Assembly: GCA_046052345.1 (NCBI GenBank)
Contig: JBJOMN010000010.1
Location: forward strand, 1-64,000
Reading direction: 5' to 3'
Source of the DNA: Pollutiaquabacter sp046052345
GTDB taxonomy: Bacteria > Bacteroidota > Bacteroidia > AKYH767-A > 2013-40CM-41-45
DNA length: 64,000 nucleotides
Below are positions 1 to 8,119 of the stretch, in pieces; the first letter of the stretch is position 1, and each line of letters starts with the position of its first letter. The position numbers and the translations under genes are program-made. The notes beneath the pieces are model-generated. The model had not been told where the DNA came from, made no database searches, and saw nothing but the letters and a program-made list of their open reading frames with translations.

Positions 1-72
1 CAAAAGGTTCAAAAAACAGCCTTTTTTCGCCCTTTTTGATTATCTTCGCAACAGCCATAAATCCCTTCCCCC

Positions 73-1461
73 GTGTCCCTCATCAAGTCCATTTCCGGTA
101 TCCGTGGTACCATCGGCGGTAAGCCCGGCGATGGCCTTACCCCTGTCGATATCGTCAAGTTCACTGCGGCCTACGGAACGTGGCTGTTGCGTCGTTCTAC
201 CGGGCCCAGAACCAGTGTGGTGATCGGACGTGATGCCCGGATCTCCGGCGTCATGGTCCAGAACCTGGTCTCCGGAACACTTAAGGGGCTGGGGATCGAC
301 GTGGTTTACCTTGGGCTTTCCACAACGCCCACCGTGGAGATGGCCGTCACCGATTTCAAGGCGGACGGCGGGATCATCCTCACGGCCAGTCACAATCCCA
401 AGCAATGGAACGCGCTCAAACTGCTGAACGGTCGGGGTGAATTCATTTCCGCCGCCGACGGGGAAGAGGTCTTGCGAATCGCTGAGGCGGACGACTTCGA
501 ATTCGCGCCGGTCAACAGCATCGGCAACTATCGCACGGAGTCCGATTACCACGAACAGCATATCCGCAAGATCCTTGAGCTGCCCCTGGTGGACGTGAAG
601 GCCATCCGCGAGCGCAAGTTCAAGGTCGTCATCGATTGCGTGAATTCCGTAGGAGGCATCGTCCTTCCTCCTTTGCTGAAAGCCCTCGGCGTAGAGGAGG
701 TGGTCGAGTTGTACTGTGTGCCTGACGGGCATTTCCCGCACAATCCGGAACCGTTGCCCGAGCATCTCGGGGATATCTCCGGCGAGGTGCGCAAGCAGAA
801 AGCCCATCTCGGGATCGTCGTCGATCCGGACGTGGACCGCTTAGCGCTGGTATGCGAGGACGGGGAGATGTTCGGCGAGGAGTATACGCTCGTGGCCGTT
901 GCCGATTACATCTTGCAGCACCGTAAAGGGAACACCGTCTCCAATCTTTCCTCGACCCGGGCGCTTCGCGACGTCACCGAAAAGGCCGGGGGCAGCTATT
1001 TCGCAGCCGCTGTCGGCGAGGTCAATGTGGTCGAAGCCATGAAAAAGCATGACGCGGTGATCGGCGGCGAAGGGAATGGCGGGATCATCTATCCCGACCT
1101 GCACTACGGCCGCGATGCCCTCGTCGGCATCGCTCTCTTCCTCTCGCATCTTGCACACAGCGGAAAAAGCATTTCCATGCTCCGCGCCACGTATCCCAAT
1201 TATTACATCTCCAAGAACAAGATCGAGCTGACGCCGGAGATCGACGTCGATGCCGTACTGGAGGGGATCAAGAACAAATACAGCCGACAGCCGGTCAATA
1301 CCGTCGACGGCGTCAAGATCGAATTCGACAAAGAATGGGTTCACCTGCGCAAAAGCAATACGGAGCCTATCATCCGCATTTATGCGGAATCGCAGTCACA
1401 AACCACCGCCGGCAACCTGGCCGAAAAGATCATCAGCGACATCAAGGACCTCATCAGCTGA
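73..1461 (+). CDS. glmM: Phosphohexomutase, probably phosphoglucosamine mutase GlmM
   Basis: A 462-residue enzyme of the alpha-D-phosphohexomutase superfamily. It would interconvert hexose 6- and 1-phosphates; in Bacteroidota, proteins of this length and type are usually assigned to glucosamine-6-P to glucosamine-1-P conversion for peptidoglycan and LPS precursors. All four superfamily motifs are visible: the phosphoserine loop TASHNP (Ser near 106), the metal loop DPDVDR (near 251-256), the sugar-binding GEGNGG loop (near 333) and the C-terminal phosphate loop SNTEP (near 428). The start codon is GTG at 73; the next residues SLIKSISGIRGT match the usual N-terminus, so I keep it. A cysteine desulfurase follows 20 bp downstream on the same strand. 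The choice between glucosamine, glucose and mannose as substrate cannot be settled from sequence alone. Confidence 0.88.
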   Translation: MSLIKSISGIRGTIGGKPGDGLTPVDIVKFTAAYGTWLLRRSTGPRTSVVIGRDARISGVMVQNLVSGTLKGLGIDVVYLGLSTTPTVEMAVTDFKADGGIILTASHNPKQWNALKLLNGRGEFISAADGEEVLRIAEADDFEFAPVNSIGNYRTESDYHEQHIRKILELPLVDVKAIRERKFKVVIDCVNSVGGIVLPPLLKALGVEEVVELYCVPDGHFPHNPEPLPEHLGDISGEVRKQKAHLGIVVDPDVDRLALVCEDGEMFGEEYTLVAVADYILQHRKGNTVSNLSSTRALRDVTEKAGGSYFAAAVGEVNVVEAMKKHDAVIGGEGNGGIIYPDLHYGRDALVGIALFLSHLAHSGKSISMLRATYPNYYISKNKIELTPEIDVDAVLEGIKNKYSRQPVNTVDGVKIEFDKEWVHLRKSNTEPIIRIYAESQSQTTAGNLAEKIISDIKDLIS

Positions 1462-1481
1462 GGTAAACAACCCGCTACCGC

Positions 1482-2615
1482 ATGAAAGTATATCTCGATA
1501 ATGCCGCTACCACACCGATGGATCCCGAGGTCATCGAAACCATGGTCACCTACATGCGGCAGCACCACGGTAATCCGTCGTCTATCCATTCGTTCGGCCG
1601 TGAAGTGCGGGCAGGAATCGAAAAGGCCCGCAAGACCGTAGCCCAGTTGCTGCATGTCACGCCGTCCGAGATATTCTTCACTTCAGGAGGCACCGAAGCC
1701 AACAATACGGCGATCTACTGTTCCGTACGTGATTTGGGAGTGAAGCACATCGTTTCTTCGCCGATCGAGCACCATGCGGTCACACATACGGTCGAGAAGC
1801 TGGAGCAGGAGGGAAAGGTCCGCATCAGCTGGGTCGGACTCGATGAAAAGGGACACGTCAAGCTCGATCATCTCGAAGAGCTCTTGCAGACAGGCGAAAA
1901 GACGCTTGTTTCACTCATGCACGCCAACAATGAGATCGGCAACCTGCTTCCGATCGCAAAAGTGGCGGAACTGTGCAGCCGCTACGGTGCTTACTTTCAC
2001 TGCGACACCGTGCAGACCATGGGGCATTTTCCGCTTGACCTTTCCGCAATGCCGGTGCACTTTGTCACCTGCGCCGCCCATAAGTTCCACGGGCCCAAAG
2101 GCGTCGGGTTCCTTTACATCCGTCACGATGTCAAGATCAGCCCCTTCATTTTCGGCGGTGCTCAGGAACGCAACATGCGCGGAGGTACGGAGAACGTGTA
2201 CGGCATCATCGGGCTGGCGAAGGCGCTTGAGATCGCCTGCCGCGACATGGAAGAGCATCACCGTCACATCGCCGCTGTAAAGCGGCACATGGCAGACCGG
2301 CTGATGAACGAGATCCCAGGCATTCGGTTCAACGGCGATTGTATGGGCGACAGCCTCTACACGGTTTTGAATGCAGCCTTCCCGCCGGGAGATCAGGCAG
2401 AGATGCTGTTGTTCAATCTCGATATCGGAGGCATCGCATGTTCCGGTGGCAGTGCCTGTTCCTCCGGCAGCAACGCAGGTTCCCATGTTCTCCGTGCCCT
2501 CTATGGCAACGAGCAGCGCCCTTCCGTTCGTTTTTCCTTCAGCAGGTTCACGACCGTTCAGGAAGTCGATTATGCCGTGGAAAAGCTCAAAGAGCTGTAT
2601 GCCGTGAGTGCCTGA
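1482..2615 (+). CDS. Cysteine desulfurase (NifS/IscS class)
   Basis: A 377-residue PLP-dependent enzyme that takes sulfur from cysteine, giving alanine and an enzyme persulfide for Fe-S clusters and tRNA thiolation. The N-terminus YLDNAATTP is the family hallmark. The PLP lysine lies in the AHKFHGPKG motif (K201), and the catalytic cysteine loop reads GSACSSGS (C326), the class I arrangement with a free loop. It follows the phosphohexomutase by 20 bp and probably shares its transcript. A strong hairpin terminator follows at 2641-2666. No iscU or iscA partner is in the window. It could serve Fe-S assembly, tRNA modification or both, and the window's mnmD/mnmH genes would also depend on thiolated tRNA. 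Confidence 0.93.
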   Translation: MKVYLDNAATTPMDPEVIETMVTYMRQHHGNPSSIHSFGREVRAGIEKARKTVAQLLHVTPSEIFFTSGGTEANNTAIYCSVRDLGVKHIVSSPIEHHAVTHTVEKLEQEGKVRISWVGLDEKGHVKLDHLEELLQTGEKTLVSLMHANNEIGNLLPIAKVAELCSRYGAYFHCDTVQTMGHFPLDLSAMPVHFVTCAAHKFHGPKGVGFLYIRHDVKISPFIFGGAQERNMRGGTENVYGIIGLAKALEIACRDMEEHHRHIAAVKRHMADRLMNEIPGIRFNGDCMGDSLYTVLNAAFPPGDQAEMLLFNLDIGGIACSGGSACSSGSNAGSHVLRALYGNEQRPSVRFSFSRFTTVQEVDYAVEKLKELYAVSA

Positions 2616-2640
2616 AAAATCGACGTTACTCGAAATGTAA

Positions 2641-2666
2641 AACGCCCCGTTTTTCATCGGGGCGTT
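2641..2666. terminator. Bidirectional intrinsic terminator
   Basis: An 8-bp perfect stem (AACGCCCC at 2641-2648 with GGGGCGTT at 2659-2666) around a 10-nt T-rich loop sits between two convergent genes, the cysteine desulfurase and the Spy-like gene. Its position suggests it can stop transcription from both sides. Confidence 0.8.
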
Positions 2667-2670
2667 TCCA

Positions 2671-3153
2671 TTATCGGCCGTGAGGAGGACCCGGTCGCCG
2701 GTCGTCCTTCTTGTCTTGAAGCTTTCGTAAGAGCTCACGCTTGAATTCCTCTTCGGAACGGTACAGCCTTCCTACCTTACGAATCGGCAGTACTTTCTTG
2801 AACTGCGGATGGTATTTCTTGATGATGTCCAGTTCCGCCTGGCGGAAAGCGATTTCGCTGTCAACGGTCTTTTCAATCTCCGAATCGCTCATGCTGTCCA
2901 TGTCCTCACGGGCATTCATCAGGTTCTCTTTCCGCGACCGACGCAGCTTTTCCAATTCGTCCTGGTATTGGTCGTAAACAGGCCAGAAGGCCTTGGCCTC
3001 TTCGGGGGTCAGCTGCAGTCGTTCGGAGAGGAATCCGATTTTGTAAACCTCGATTTTTTCACGTTGTTTGCCGGCGCCTCCGCCGGGCCCCTGGCCGCGT
3101 GCTGTCAGAAGCGTGCAACACAAGATCGCGATAGAAATATATAACCTTTTCAT
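2671..3153 (-). CDS. Exported Spy/CpxP-like protein of an ECF sigma operon
   Basis: A 160-residue exported protein. An N-terminal signal peptide (MKRLYISIAILCC...ARG) is followed by a highly charged helical body with the pattern LQLTPEEAKAFWPVYDQYQ, typical of small Bacteroidota periplasmic proteins related to Spy/CpxP and often labelled sensor of ECF sigma factor. It ends in a Gly/Pro/Arg-rich tail. I chose the ATG at 3153; a TTG six bases upstream is also open. It is the last of three genes (sigma factor, anti-sigma-like, this one) with an 8-nt gap to the previous stop, so a role in envelope stress sensing or chaperoning is inferred from context. The ligand is unknown. Confidence 0.7.
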   Translation of the reverse strand: MKRLYISIAILCCTLLTARGQGPGGGAGKQREKIEVYKIGFLSERLQLTPEEAKAFWPVYDQYQDELEKLRRSRKENLMNAREDMDSMSDSEIEKTVDSEIAFRQAELDIIKKYHPQFKKVLPIRKVGRLYRSEEEFKRELLRKLQDKKDDRRPGPPHGR

Positions 3154-3161
3154 AATCAATA

Positions 3162-3692
3162 TTATATATCAATTTGAGAGAAGTCGTTTTCGTTATCCAA
3201 GAGATACTGTCGAATCTCCTCATCGTCCTGAATCTCAGCATCGGAAAAGGTGGCTCCGGAAATGGCTTCGGCCAGCGTCGATTCGTCCAGGTCATCTACG
3301 ATATAGGAGGACTGAAGTTCCTCCAAACTGATGGAGGCTTCCCCGGAGGCGGATGATAATTCGATGGGGCGGTCGAGATGTCCGAACAGGAGTAAGCCGC
3401 AGACCATGGCAGCGGCGGCAGACATCCACCATGCCCGGTGAACAGTTGCTGAACCGATGGGAACCACCTTGGCTCCCCGTTCGATCCGGTCGAGGACTTT
3501 TTCGGGCAGAGATTCAAAATACCCCTTCGGTACACGGAAAGGGGCGGGACGGTCGGATTTCTCGGTAGAGGGTAAAGAATCAATCCGGCCTAACAGGCTC
3601 TCTTCAAGGCTCTCGAAATAACCTTCCGGTGTCCTGAATGGATTTTCCCGGGGCAGGCGGTTTTCGGAGTTATCGGTGCTTCGCTGATTCAT
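3162..3692 (-). CDS. Putative membrane anti-sigma factor with duplicated GYFE motif
   Basis: A 176-residue single-pass membrane protein encoded directly after the ECF sigma factor. The cytoplasmic half contains the same short block twice: PFRTPEGYFESLEESLLGRI and, about 35 residues later, PFRVPKGYFESLPEKVLDRI. One transmembrane helix (near WWMSAAAAMVCGLLLFGHL) follows, then an acidic extracytoplasmic tail rich in Asp/Glu with predicted short helices. Position, topology and size suggest an anti-sigma factor that holds the neighbouring sigma factor at the membrane, but there is no recognisable zinc-binding anti-sigma domain. The GYFE blocks are known from many uncharacterised Bacteroidota proteins in this genomic position. 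Function is inferred from context. Confidence 0.65.
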   Translation of the reverse strand: MNQRSTDNSENRLPRENPFRTPEGYFESLEESLLGRIDSLPSTEKSDRPAPFRVPKGYFESLPEKVLDRIERGAKVVPIGSATVHRAWWMSAAAAMVCGLLLFGHLDRPIELSSASGEASISLEELQSSYIVDDLDESTLAEAISGATFSDAEIQDDEEIRQYLLDNENDFSQIDI

Positions 3693-3725
3693 TACTTCCT
3701 TTGGATGTGTTTATAGAGCCGTGGT

Positions 3726-4274
3726 TTAATCACCCAGGACCGATTTTTCGATTTTTTTTACTGCATGGTGATACGAAGCCTTCGCTCCCCCCACGGAAAT
3801 TCCCAGATTTTCTGCGATGGCCTCGTATTTTAGTCCGTCGAAATATTTCATGGTGAAGATGACACGCTGTTGAGGAGGCAGTTTCAGGACGGCTTGCTGA
3901 AGCTTCAGCTGGATCTTGTCGCCGGAGAACAAAGGGTCGGCTTCCAGACCGGAAGCGATCGTTTCCTCGACATCTTCGAAAGAAAGGAAGGTGCGACGCC
4001 TGCGCTGCCGGAGAAGCGACAGGCTTTCATTGGTGGCTATCCGATAAATCCAGGAAAACAGCTTTGATTCCCTGCGGAAGTCCGGCAATCCTTTCCAGAC
4101 CTTGATGAATATGTTCTGTACTACATCATTCGCGTCCTCGTGGTCGATGACGATTCTACGGACGTGCCAGTAGACGGCTTCCTGGTACTTGTGCACGATT
4201 TCACGGAAGGCGTCCCGTCGGGTGACCTCCTCGGCGAACCTGTCCAGCAATCGTTCGTCTTCGTTGTCCTGCAT
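3726..4274 (-). CDS. ECF RNA polymerase sigma factor
   Basis: A 182-residue extracytoplasmic-function sigma factor. Region 2 is clear (HEDANDVVQNIFIKVW and FSWIYRIATNESLSLLR, about residues 44-90), and region 4 has the helix-turn-helix LKYEAIAENLGISVGGAKASYHHAVKKIE near the C-terminus. The length is normal for the family. The gene lies 43 bp after the transketolase C-terminal subunit gene and 33 bp before the membrane anti-sigma-like gene, so it may be read both from the upstream operon and from its own promoter. I could not identify a separate promoter box in the 43-bp gap. The regulon cannot be predicted from this sequence; the downstream Spy-like protein is a natural candidate target. Confidence 0.92.
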   Translation of the reverse strand: MQDNEDERLLDRFAEEVTRRDAFREIVHKYQEAVYWHVRRIVIDHEDANDVVQNIFIKVWKGLPDFRRESKLFSWIYRIATNESLSLLRQRRRRTFLSFEDVEETIASGLEADPLFSGDKIQLKLQQAVLKLPPQQRVIFTMKYFDGLKYEAIAENLGISVGGAKASYHHAVKKIEKSVLGD

Positions 4275-4317
4275 GCAATTGCTTGCTCTTCGACGAGGAA
4301 GCGGGGAGAAGTCAGTT

Positions 4318-5292
4318 TCAGGCGATTGCCGCCACCTTCTTCTTACGGCTGATCGCCCGCTCTGCGGCCGATACGATGTTATCCGCTTCCAAGCCGTATT
4401 TCTTCATTAACTGGTCCGGTGTACCGCTTTCGCCGAAGGAATCCATGACGGCTACGAACTCCTGAGGGGCCGGATATTCTGCGACCAATGCATGGGCAAC
4501 GGCTTCTCCTAACCCTCCCCACAATTGATGCTCCTCCGCAGTGACGGCGCAGCCGGTTTTACGGACCGAGTGTAAGACGGCTTGGACATCCAAAGGTTTA
4601 ATGGTGTGGATATTGATGATTTCAGCGGATATGCCTTTTGCTTCAAGCTTTTCGCAGGCCTCGATGGCTTTCCAGACAAGATGTCCGGTAGCGAAAATGG
4701 ATACATCGGAGCCTTCCTGCAACAGCAATGCCTTACCGATTTCGAAAGGTCGGTCGGCAGGTGTGAAATTCGGAACAGTGGGACGGCCGAAGCGCAGGTA
4801 GACCGGACCATCATGGGCTGCGATGGCGATCGTGGCCGCTTTGGTCTGGTTGAAATCACATGGATTGATAACGGTCATCCCGGGCAGCATCCGCATCATG
4901 CCGATGTCTTCCAGGATCTGGTGGGTCGCACCGTCCTCTCCAAGGGTGATGCCGGCATGGGAAGCGCAGATCTTCACATTCTTTCCGGAGTAAGCCACGG
5001 ACTGACGGATCTGGTCATAGACGCGCCCGGTAGAGAAATTGGCGAAGGTGCCTGTGAAGGGGATCTTGCCGCCAACGGTCATTCCTGCAGCGATGCCGAT
5101 CATGTTGGCTTCAGCTATCCCAATCTGAAAGAAACGTTCAGGAAACTCCTTTTCGAAGGCGTCCATCTTGAGGGAGCCGGTGAGGTCTGCACAGAGGGCC
5201 ACGACATCCGGATTACTCCGCCCGAGCTCCAGCAGTCCTGCGCCGAAACCGGATCGCGTATCTTTCTTTTCAGTGTAGGGGAACTTGTTCAT
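4318..5292 (-). CDS. Transketolase, C-terminal (pyrimidine-binding) subunit
   Basis: A 324-residue protein matching the C-terminal half of transketolase: the pyrimidine-binding domain with GIAEANMIGIAAGM (the Glu that activates thiamine diphosphate) and the C-terminal domain with IINIHTIKPLD. It pairs with the N-terminal subunit encoded at 6748-7590; together they would catalyse the two-carbon transfers of the non-oxidative pentose phosphate pathway. Split transketolases are normal in many Bacteroidota and Firmicutes, but the halves are usually adjacent. Here a secreted VWA protein gene (1.4 kb) separates them. The ECF sigma factor gene follows 43 bp downstream. Confidence 0.92.
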   Translation of the reverse strand: MNKFPYTEKKDTRSGFGAGLLELGRSNPDVVALCADLTGSLKMDAFEKEFPERFFQIGIAEANMIGIAAGMTVGGKIPFTGTFANFSTGRVYDQIRQSVAYSGKNVKICASHAGITLGEDGATHQILEDIGMMRMLPGMTVINPCDFNQTKAATIAIAAHDGPVYLRFGRPTVPNFTPADRPFEIGKALLLQEGSDVSIFATGHLVWKAIEACEKLEAKGISAEIINIHTIKPLDVQAVLHSVRKTGCAVTAEEHQLWGGLGEAVAHALVAEYPAPQEFVAVMDSFGESGTPDQLMKKYGLEADNIVSAAERAISRKKKVAAIA

Positions 5293-5316
5293 GGTGTGTT
5301 TCAGTTCGGTTGTTGT

Positions 5317-6696
5317 TCAGTTGATGACGACTACTGCGGATTCGCCGGAGATGATGATGAATTCTTTTTCCAGAGTATAGATCGATTCACGTGAGTTCTT
5401 GGGACGATACACCACTTTGTAGCGTCCCGGCTGGAGCACCACGGATTCCCGCGTGAGGTTGTCGTCGAGATTGCAGACCCATTGCAGCTCCGGTGTCGCG
5501 GTGGAGTAGATGCTTCCGTAGCCCGGACCGTTGGTGACCATGGTCACGATACCCGGCCGCGGAATCTGTACCGTAGTCGTCTTGCTCTGGTCGATACGCA
5601 CATCATTCAGGTATATTCGCGGCAGGGTGAGGATTTCAAGGTCGTAGCCCCCGGTGATGAGTTTTTCGGAGGAGTTGATCTCCATGACGTGCAGTGTCCG
5701 AAGTTCTTTATTCTTACGTAAGATGGCCTGGACTTTTCTTGACTCGGATAATCCGTCGTATTTCAGCGACAGTGTTCCCTGGGGGGCGTCAATACCAACG
5801 GTGGTATGCTTGCCCGGAGTAAGTGTTACATTCTCCTTGGACACTTGGGGGATCGTATGGACGACGATTCGATAGGTAGGCAACGGGTCTATGACAAGGG
5901 TGTCAGGATTGCCTTTTGAGTTAAGCGTGTGGATATAGTTGTAACGTGCCTGACCGCTGAAGTTGTCGTAAAAGGTCATGTTCACGTTGGTCTCCGTCGG
6001 ATTGAGCTGTTCGTCGAGAAGGTTCACCTGCAGCGTGGTATTGTCCAGTGCCTGCGAGATGACGATGTTCAGGGCGTCCCGGAACATGGTTTCGTTCGTA
6101 GCATCGAAATACCTGCCGACACAGTCGAAGGTCTTTTTAAGGGATTCGTCCAGTCCCATGCCGATGACGAACGGCCGCAGGAAGATGCCTTTTTTCTGCA
6201 AGGCCAGCGAGATAGCGCACGGATCTCCGCCGCATTCCTCGATGCCGTCGGTGATCAGGATGACGACATTCCTGGCCGGGGAGGAGGGGAAGTCGTTCGC
6301 GCAAAGTTCCAGTGACCTTGCAATCGGCGTCGTGCCTTTCGGCACGAGCCGCTTCAGTACTGCCTGAATATCCGAGATGTTTCCTTTTGCGAAAGGGACT
6401 TCAAGACGGCTGTCGTCGCAATCCTGAGGAGGGTACTGCTTCTGGTGCCCGTACACCCGAAGCGCCAGCTCGATGTTGCTGAGGTGACGCAGACTGTCAA
6501 GCAGCTGTGTCATGAGGTTGCGCGCCACATCGATCTTCGGTCCGCTCTGCCAGCGACCGTACATGCTCTGGGAAGCGTCGAAAAGGAATTCGATGCGTGT
6601 CAGCGCAGGTGCCGCCTTTACAGAAGCCTTTTGAGCATACCCCGTGCTTCCCCCAAAAAGGAGAAGCAGCAACACGAGGAGCGAAAGTCGAAGCAC
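5317..6696 (-). CDS. Secreted von Willebrand factor A domain protein
   Basis: A 459-residue exported protein. The signal peptide (MLRLSLLVLLLLLFGG...YAQ) is followed by a VWA domain at about residues 33-215 with an intact MIDAS metal site: DASQS (D40, S42, S44), a Thr near 122 and ITDG (D150). Cysteine pairs near 93, 132 and 155-160 may form disulfides. The remaining ~240 residues are predicted beta-rich with no recognised domain. The start codon is GTG (6694-6696); an in-frame stop lies just upstream within a heptamer repeat, so no longer start is possible. It sits between the two transketolase subunit genes with 24- and 51-bp gaps. A role in adhesion or protein-protein contact is the family expectation; no metabolic link to transketolase is evident. 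Confidence 0.82.
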   Translation of the reverse strand: MLRLSLLVLLLLLFGGSTGYAQKASVKAAPALTRIEFLFDASQSMYGRWQSGPKIDVARNLMTQLLDSLRHLSNIELALRVYGHQKQYPPQDCDDSRLEVPFAKGNISDIQAVLKRLVPKGTTPIARSLELCANDFPSSPARNVVILITDGIEECGGDPCAISLALQKKGIFLRPFVIGMGLDESLKKTFDCVGRYFDATNETMFRDALNIVISQALDNTTLQVNLLDEQLNPTETNVNMTFYDNFSGQARYNYIHTLNSKGNPDTLVIDPLPTYRIVVHTIPQVSKENVTLTPGKHTTVGIDAPQGTLSLKYDGLSESRKVQAILRKNKELRTLHVMEINSSEKLITGGYDLEILTLPRIYLNDVRIDQSKTTTVQIPRPGIVTMVTNGPGYGSIYSTATPELQWVCNLDDNLTRESVVLQPGRYKVVYRPKNSRESIYTLEKEFIIISGESAVVVIN

Positions 6697-6700
6697 GGAG

Positions 6701-6735
6701 AGGATTAAGGATTAAGGATTAAGAATCAAGAATTA
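6701..6735. repeat. Tandem heptamer repeat, five copies
   Basis: Five contiguous 7-bp units: AGGATTA three times, then AGAATCA and AGAATTA. They fill most of the 51-bp gap between the transketolase N-terminal subunit stop and the VWA start codon. On the gene strand they read TAATCCT-type units directly upstream of the GTG start. Confidence 0.9.
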
Positions 6736-6747
6736 ACCACCAACCAC

Positions 6748-7590
6748 TCAATAATCCCCCAGCGTCTCGTCCAGCTGTGCGAGCGCGGTTGCGGTTTGTT
6801 CGGCATTCGGGGCGACGCCATGCCATTTGTGGCTACCCATCATGAAATCGACCCCCATGCCCATCTCCGTCTTCATGAGAATGCACACGGGACGTTTGTG
6901 GCTGCAGAGCTCTTTGGCTTTTTGAAGGGTGGCAACAACATCGGACATGTTGTTGCCGTCCATGGACAATACCTGCCATCCGAAGGCCTCCATTTTTGGA
7001 CGAAGGTCGCCGTAGGGCATGACGTTCTCTACAGACCCGTCGATCTGCTGGTTGTTCACATCGACGGTCATGATCAGGTTATCTGTCTTTTTTGCTCCGG
7101 CATACATCACCGCTTCCCAGACCTGTCCTTCTTCCATTTCTCCGTCTCCGCAGAGGCAGTACACCAGTCTGTCGTCCTTGTTCAGTTTTTTGGTGAGCGC
7201 AGCACCGATCGCGACACTGAGTCCCTGGCCCAGGGAGCCGGATGCCACACGGACACCCTCCAGGCCTTCGTGGGTGGCGGGATGGCCCTGCAAACGTGAA
7301 TCGATCTTGCGGAACGTGGACAGCTCGTTCAACGGAAAGAATCCTGCACGGGCCAGCACCGAATACCATGCCGGGGAGATATGGCCGTTCGATAGGAAGA
7401 ACAGGTCTTCGCCTTTTCCGTCCATGGTGAAATTCTTAGCATCGTATTTCATGATTTCGAAATACAGTGCCACCAGGAAATCAGTGCACCCAAGGGAGCC
7501 GCCCGGATGACCGGAGGCGGACCCGTTGGTCTGACGTACGATGTCACGGCGCACTTGGGAAGCTATTCGTCGGAGCTGTTCTGTTTGCAT
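6748..7590 (-). CDS. Transketolase, N-terminal (diphosphate-binding) subunit
   Basis: A 280-residue protein matching the N-terminal half of transketolase. The substrate and cofactor motifs are present: SGHPGGSLGCTDFLVALYF near the N-terminus and the thiamine-diphosphate/Mg motif GDGEMEEGQVWEA...NNQQIDG. It would dimerise with the product of 4318-5292. It is the first gene of a minus-strand run (this gene, VWA, C-terminal subunit, ECF sigma, anti-sigma-like, Spy-like) and has its own TACCTTTG promoter box at 7622-7629, about 31 nt upstream of the ATG. Confidence 0.93.
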   Translation of the reverse strand: MQTEQLRRIASQVRRDIVRQTNGSASGHPGGSLGCTDFLVALYFEIMKYDAKNFTMDGKGEDLFFLSNGHISPAWYSVLARAGFFPLNELSTFRKIDSRLQGHPATHEGLEGVRVASGSLGQGLSVAIGAALTKKLNKDDRLVYCLCGDGEMEEGQVWEAVMYAGAKKTDNLIMTVDVNNQQIDGSVENVMPYGDLRPKMEAFGWQVLSMDGNNMSDVVATLQKAKELCSHKRPVCILMKTEMGMGVDFMMGSHKWHGVAPNAEQTATALAQLDETLGDY

Positions 7591-7621
7591 GGAGAGAGAT
7601 TCTGCAGATGGATGTTACTCC

Positions 7622-7629
7622 CAAAGGTA
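7622..7629 (-). promoter_or_regulatory. Bacteroidota -7 box (TACCTTTG) for the transketolase operon
   Basis: The minus strand reads TACCTTTG, an exact match to the TAnnTTTG consensus. It ends 31 nt before the transketolase N-subunit ATG. I see no clear -33 TTG/TTTG at the expected distance. Confidence 0.55.
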
Positions 7630-7682
7630 CCTACAGGCCGCCTCCTGACATCATTTCAGCGGGGCGGATTTTTCAAATGATA

Positions 7683-7707
7683 TCAACAAAAACGTCCTTT
7701 TTGTTGA
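7683..7707 (-). terminator. Probable terminator of the ostA-like/S4 operon
   Basis: A perfect 10-bp inverted repeat (TCAACAAAAA at 7683-7692, TTTTTGTTGA at 7698-7707, loop CGTCC) begins 6 bp after the S4 gene stop. It is AT-rich, and on the minus strand the second arm itself supplies the U-run. This is weaker than the GC-stem terminators elsewhere in the window. Confidence 0.55.
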
Positions 7708-7713
7708 AATATT

Positions 7714-8118
7714 CTACTCCTCCGGGTATTCGTCAAACGGGCTGAGGAAATCATCGAGGGCACGCCGTTCCTTTTTCGTAGGTCGTCCTGTTCCGGGTTC
7801 CCGGTAGATCGTCATGCGTGTTGCGCGGGTACGATAGGCTTCTATATCCTCGGAAGGAGTGAGGTCCTTGCAGTTATCCGTTACGGCCTTTGCGCCCACG
7901 CGCTTGTCGATGGGACGAAGCACCTCTACCCGGATGGTAAGTCCGGTACGTTTGACGGAAATCCTGTCACCGGCTCTTACGATACGGGAAGCCTTTACGG
8001 CTTTATCCAGCATCAGGATCTTGCCCTCTTCACAAGCGGTGGAAGCTAATGCCCGTGTCTTGAAAAGCCGGACGGCCCACAACCATTTGTCAATCCGTAC
8101 GCCTGTGCCGGCTTCCAT
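7714..8118 (-). CDS. S4-domain RNA-binding protein (Hsp15/HslR family)
   Basis: A 134-residue protein with an N-terminal S4 RNA-binding domain (VRIDKWLWAVRLFKTRALASTACEEGKIL, residues about 8-36) followed by a basic C-terminal region ending in an acidic tail. It matches Hsp15 (HslR), which in E. coli binds 50S subunits carrying stalled nascent chains and helps recycle them. The gene starts 1 bp after the ostA-like stop, so the two are very likely co-transcribed and translationally coupled. A hairpin terminator follows at 7683-7707. Confidence 0.85.
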   Translation of the reverse strand: MEAGTGVRIDKWLWAVRLFKTRALASTACEEGKILMLDKAVKASRIVRAGDRISVKRTGLTIRVEVLRPIDKRVGAKAVTDNCKDLTPSEDIEAYRTRATRMTIYREPGTGRPTKKERRALDDFLSPFDEYPEE

Positions 8119-8119
8119 A

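Noticed and set aside
2..27. A-rich/T-rich inverted repeat at the window start
   Set aside because: A short AAAAGG/CCTTTT stem with a 13-nt loop could be a terminator of an upstream gene, but that gene is outside the window and the stem is weak.
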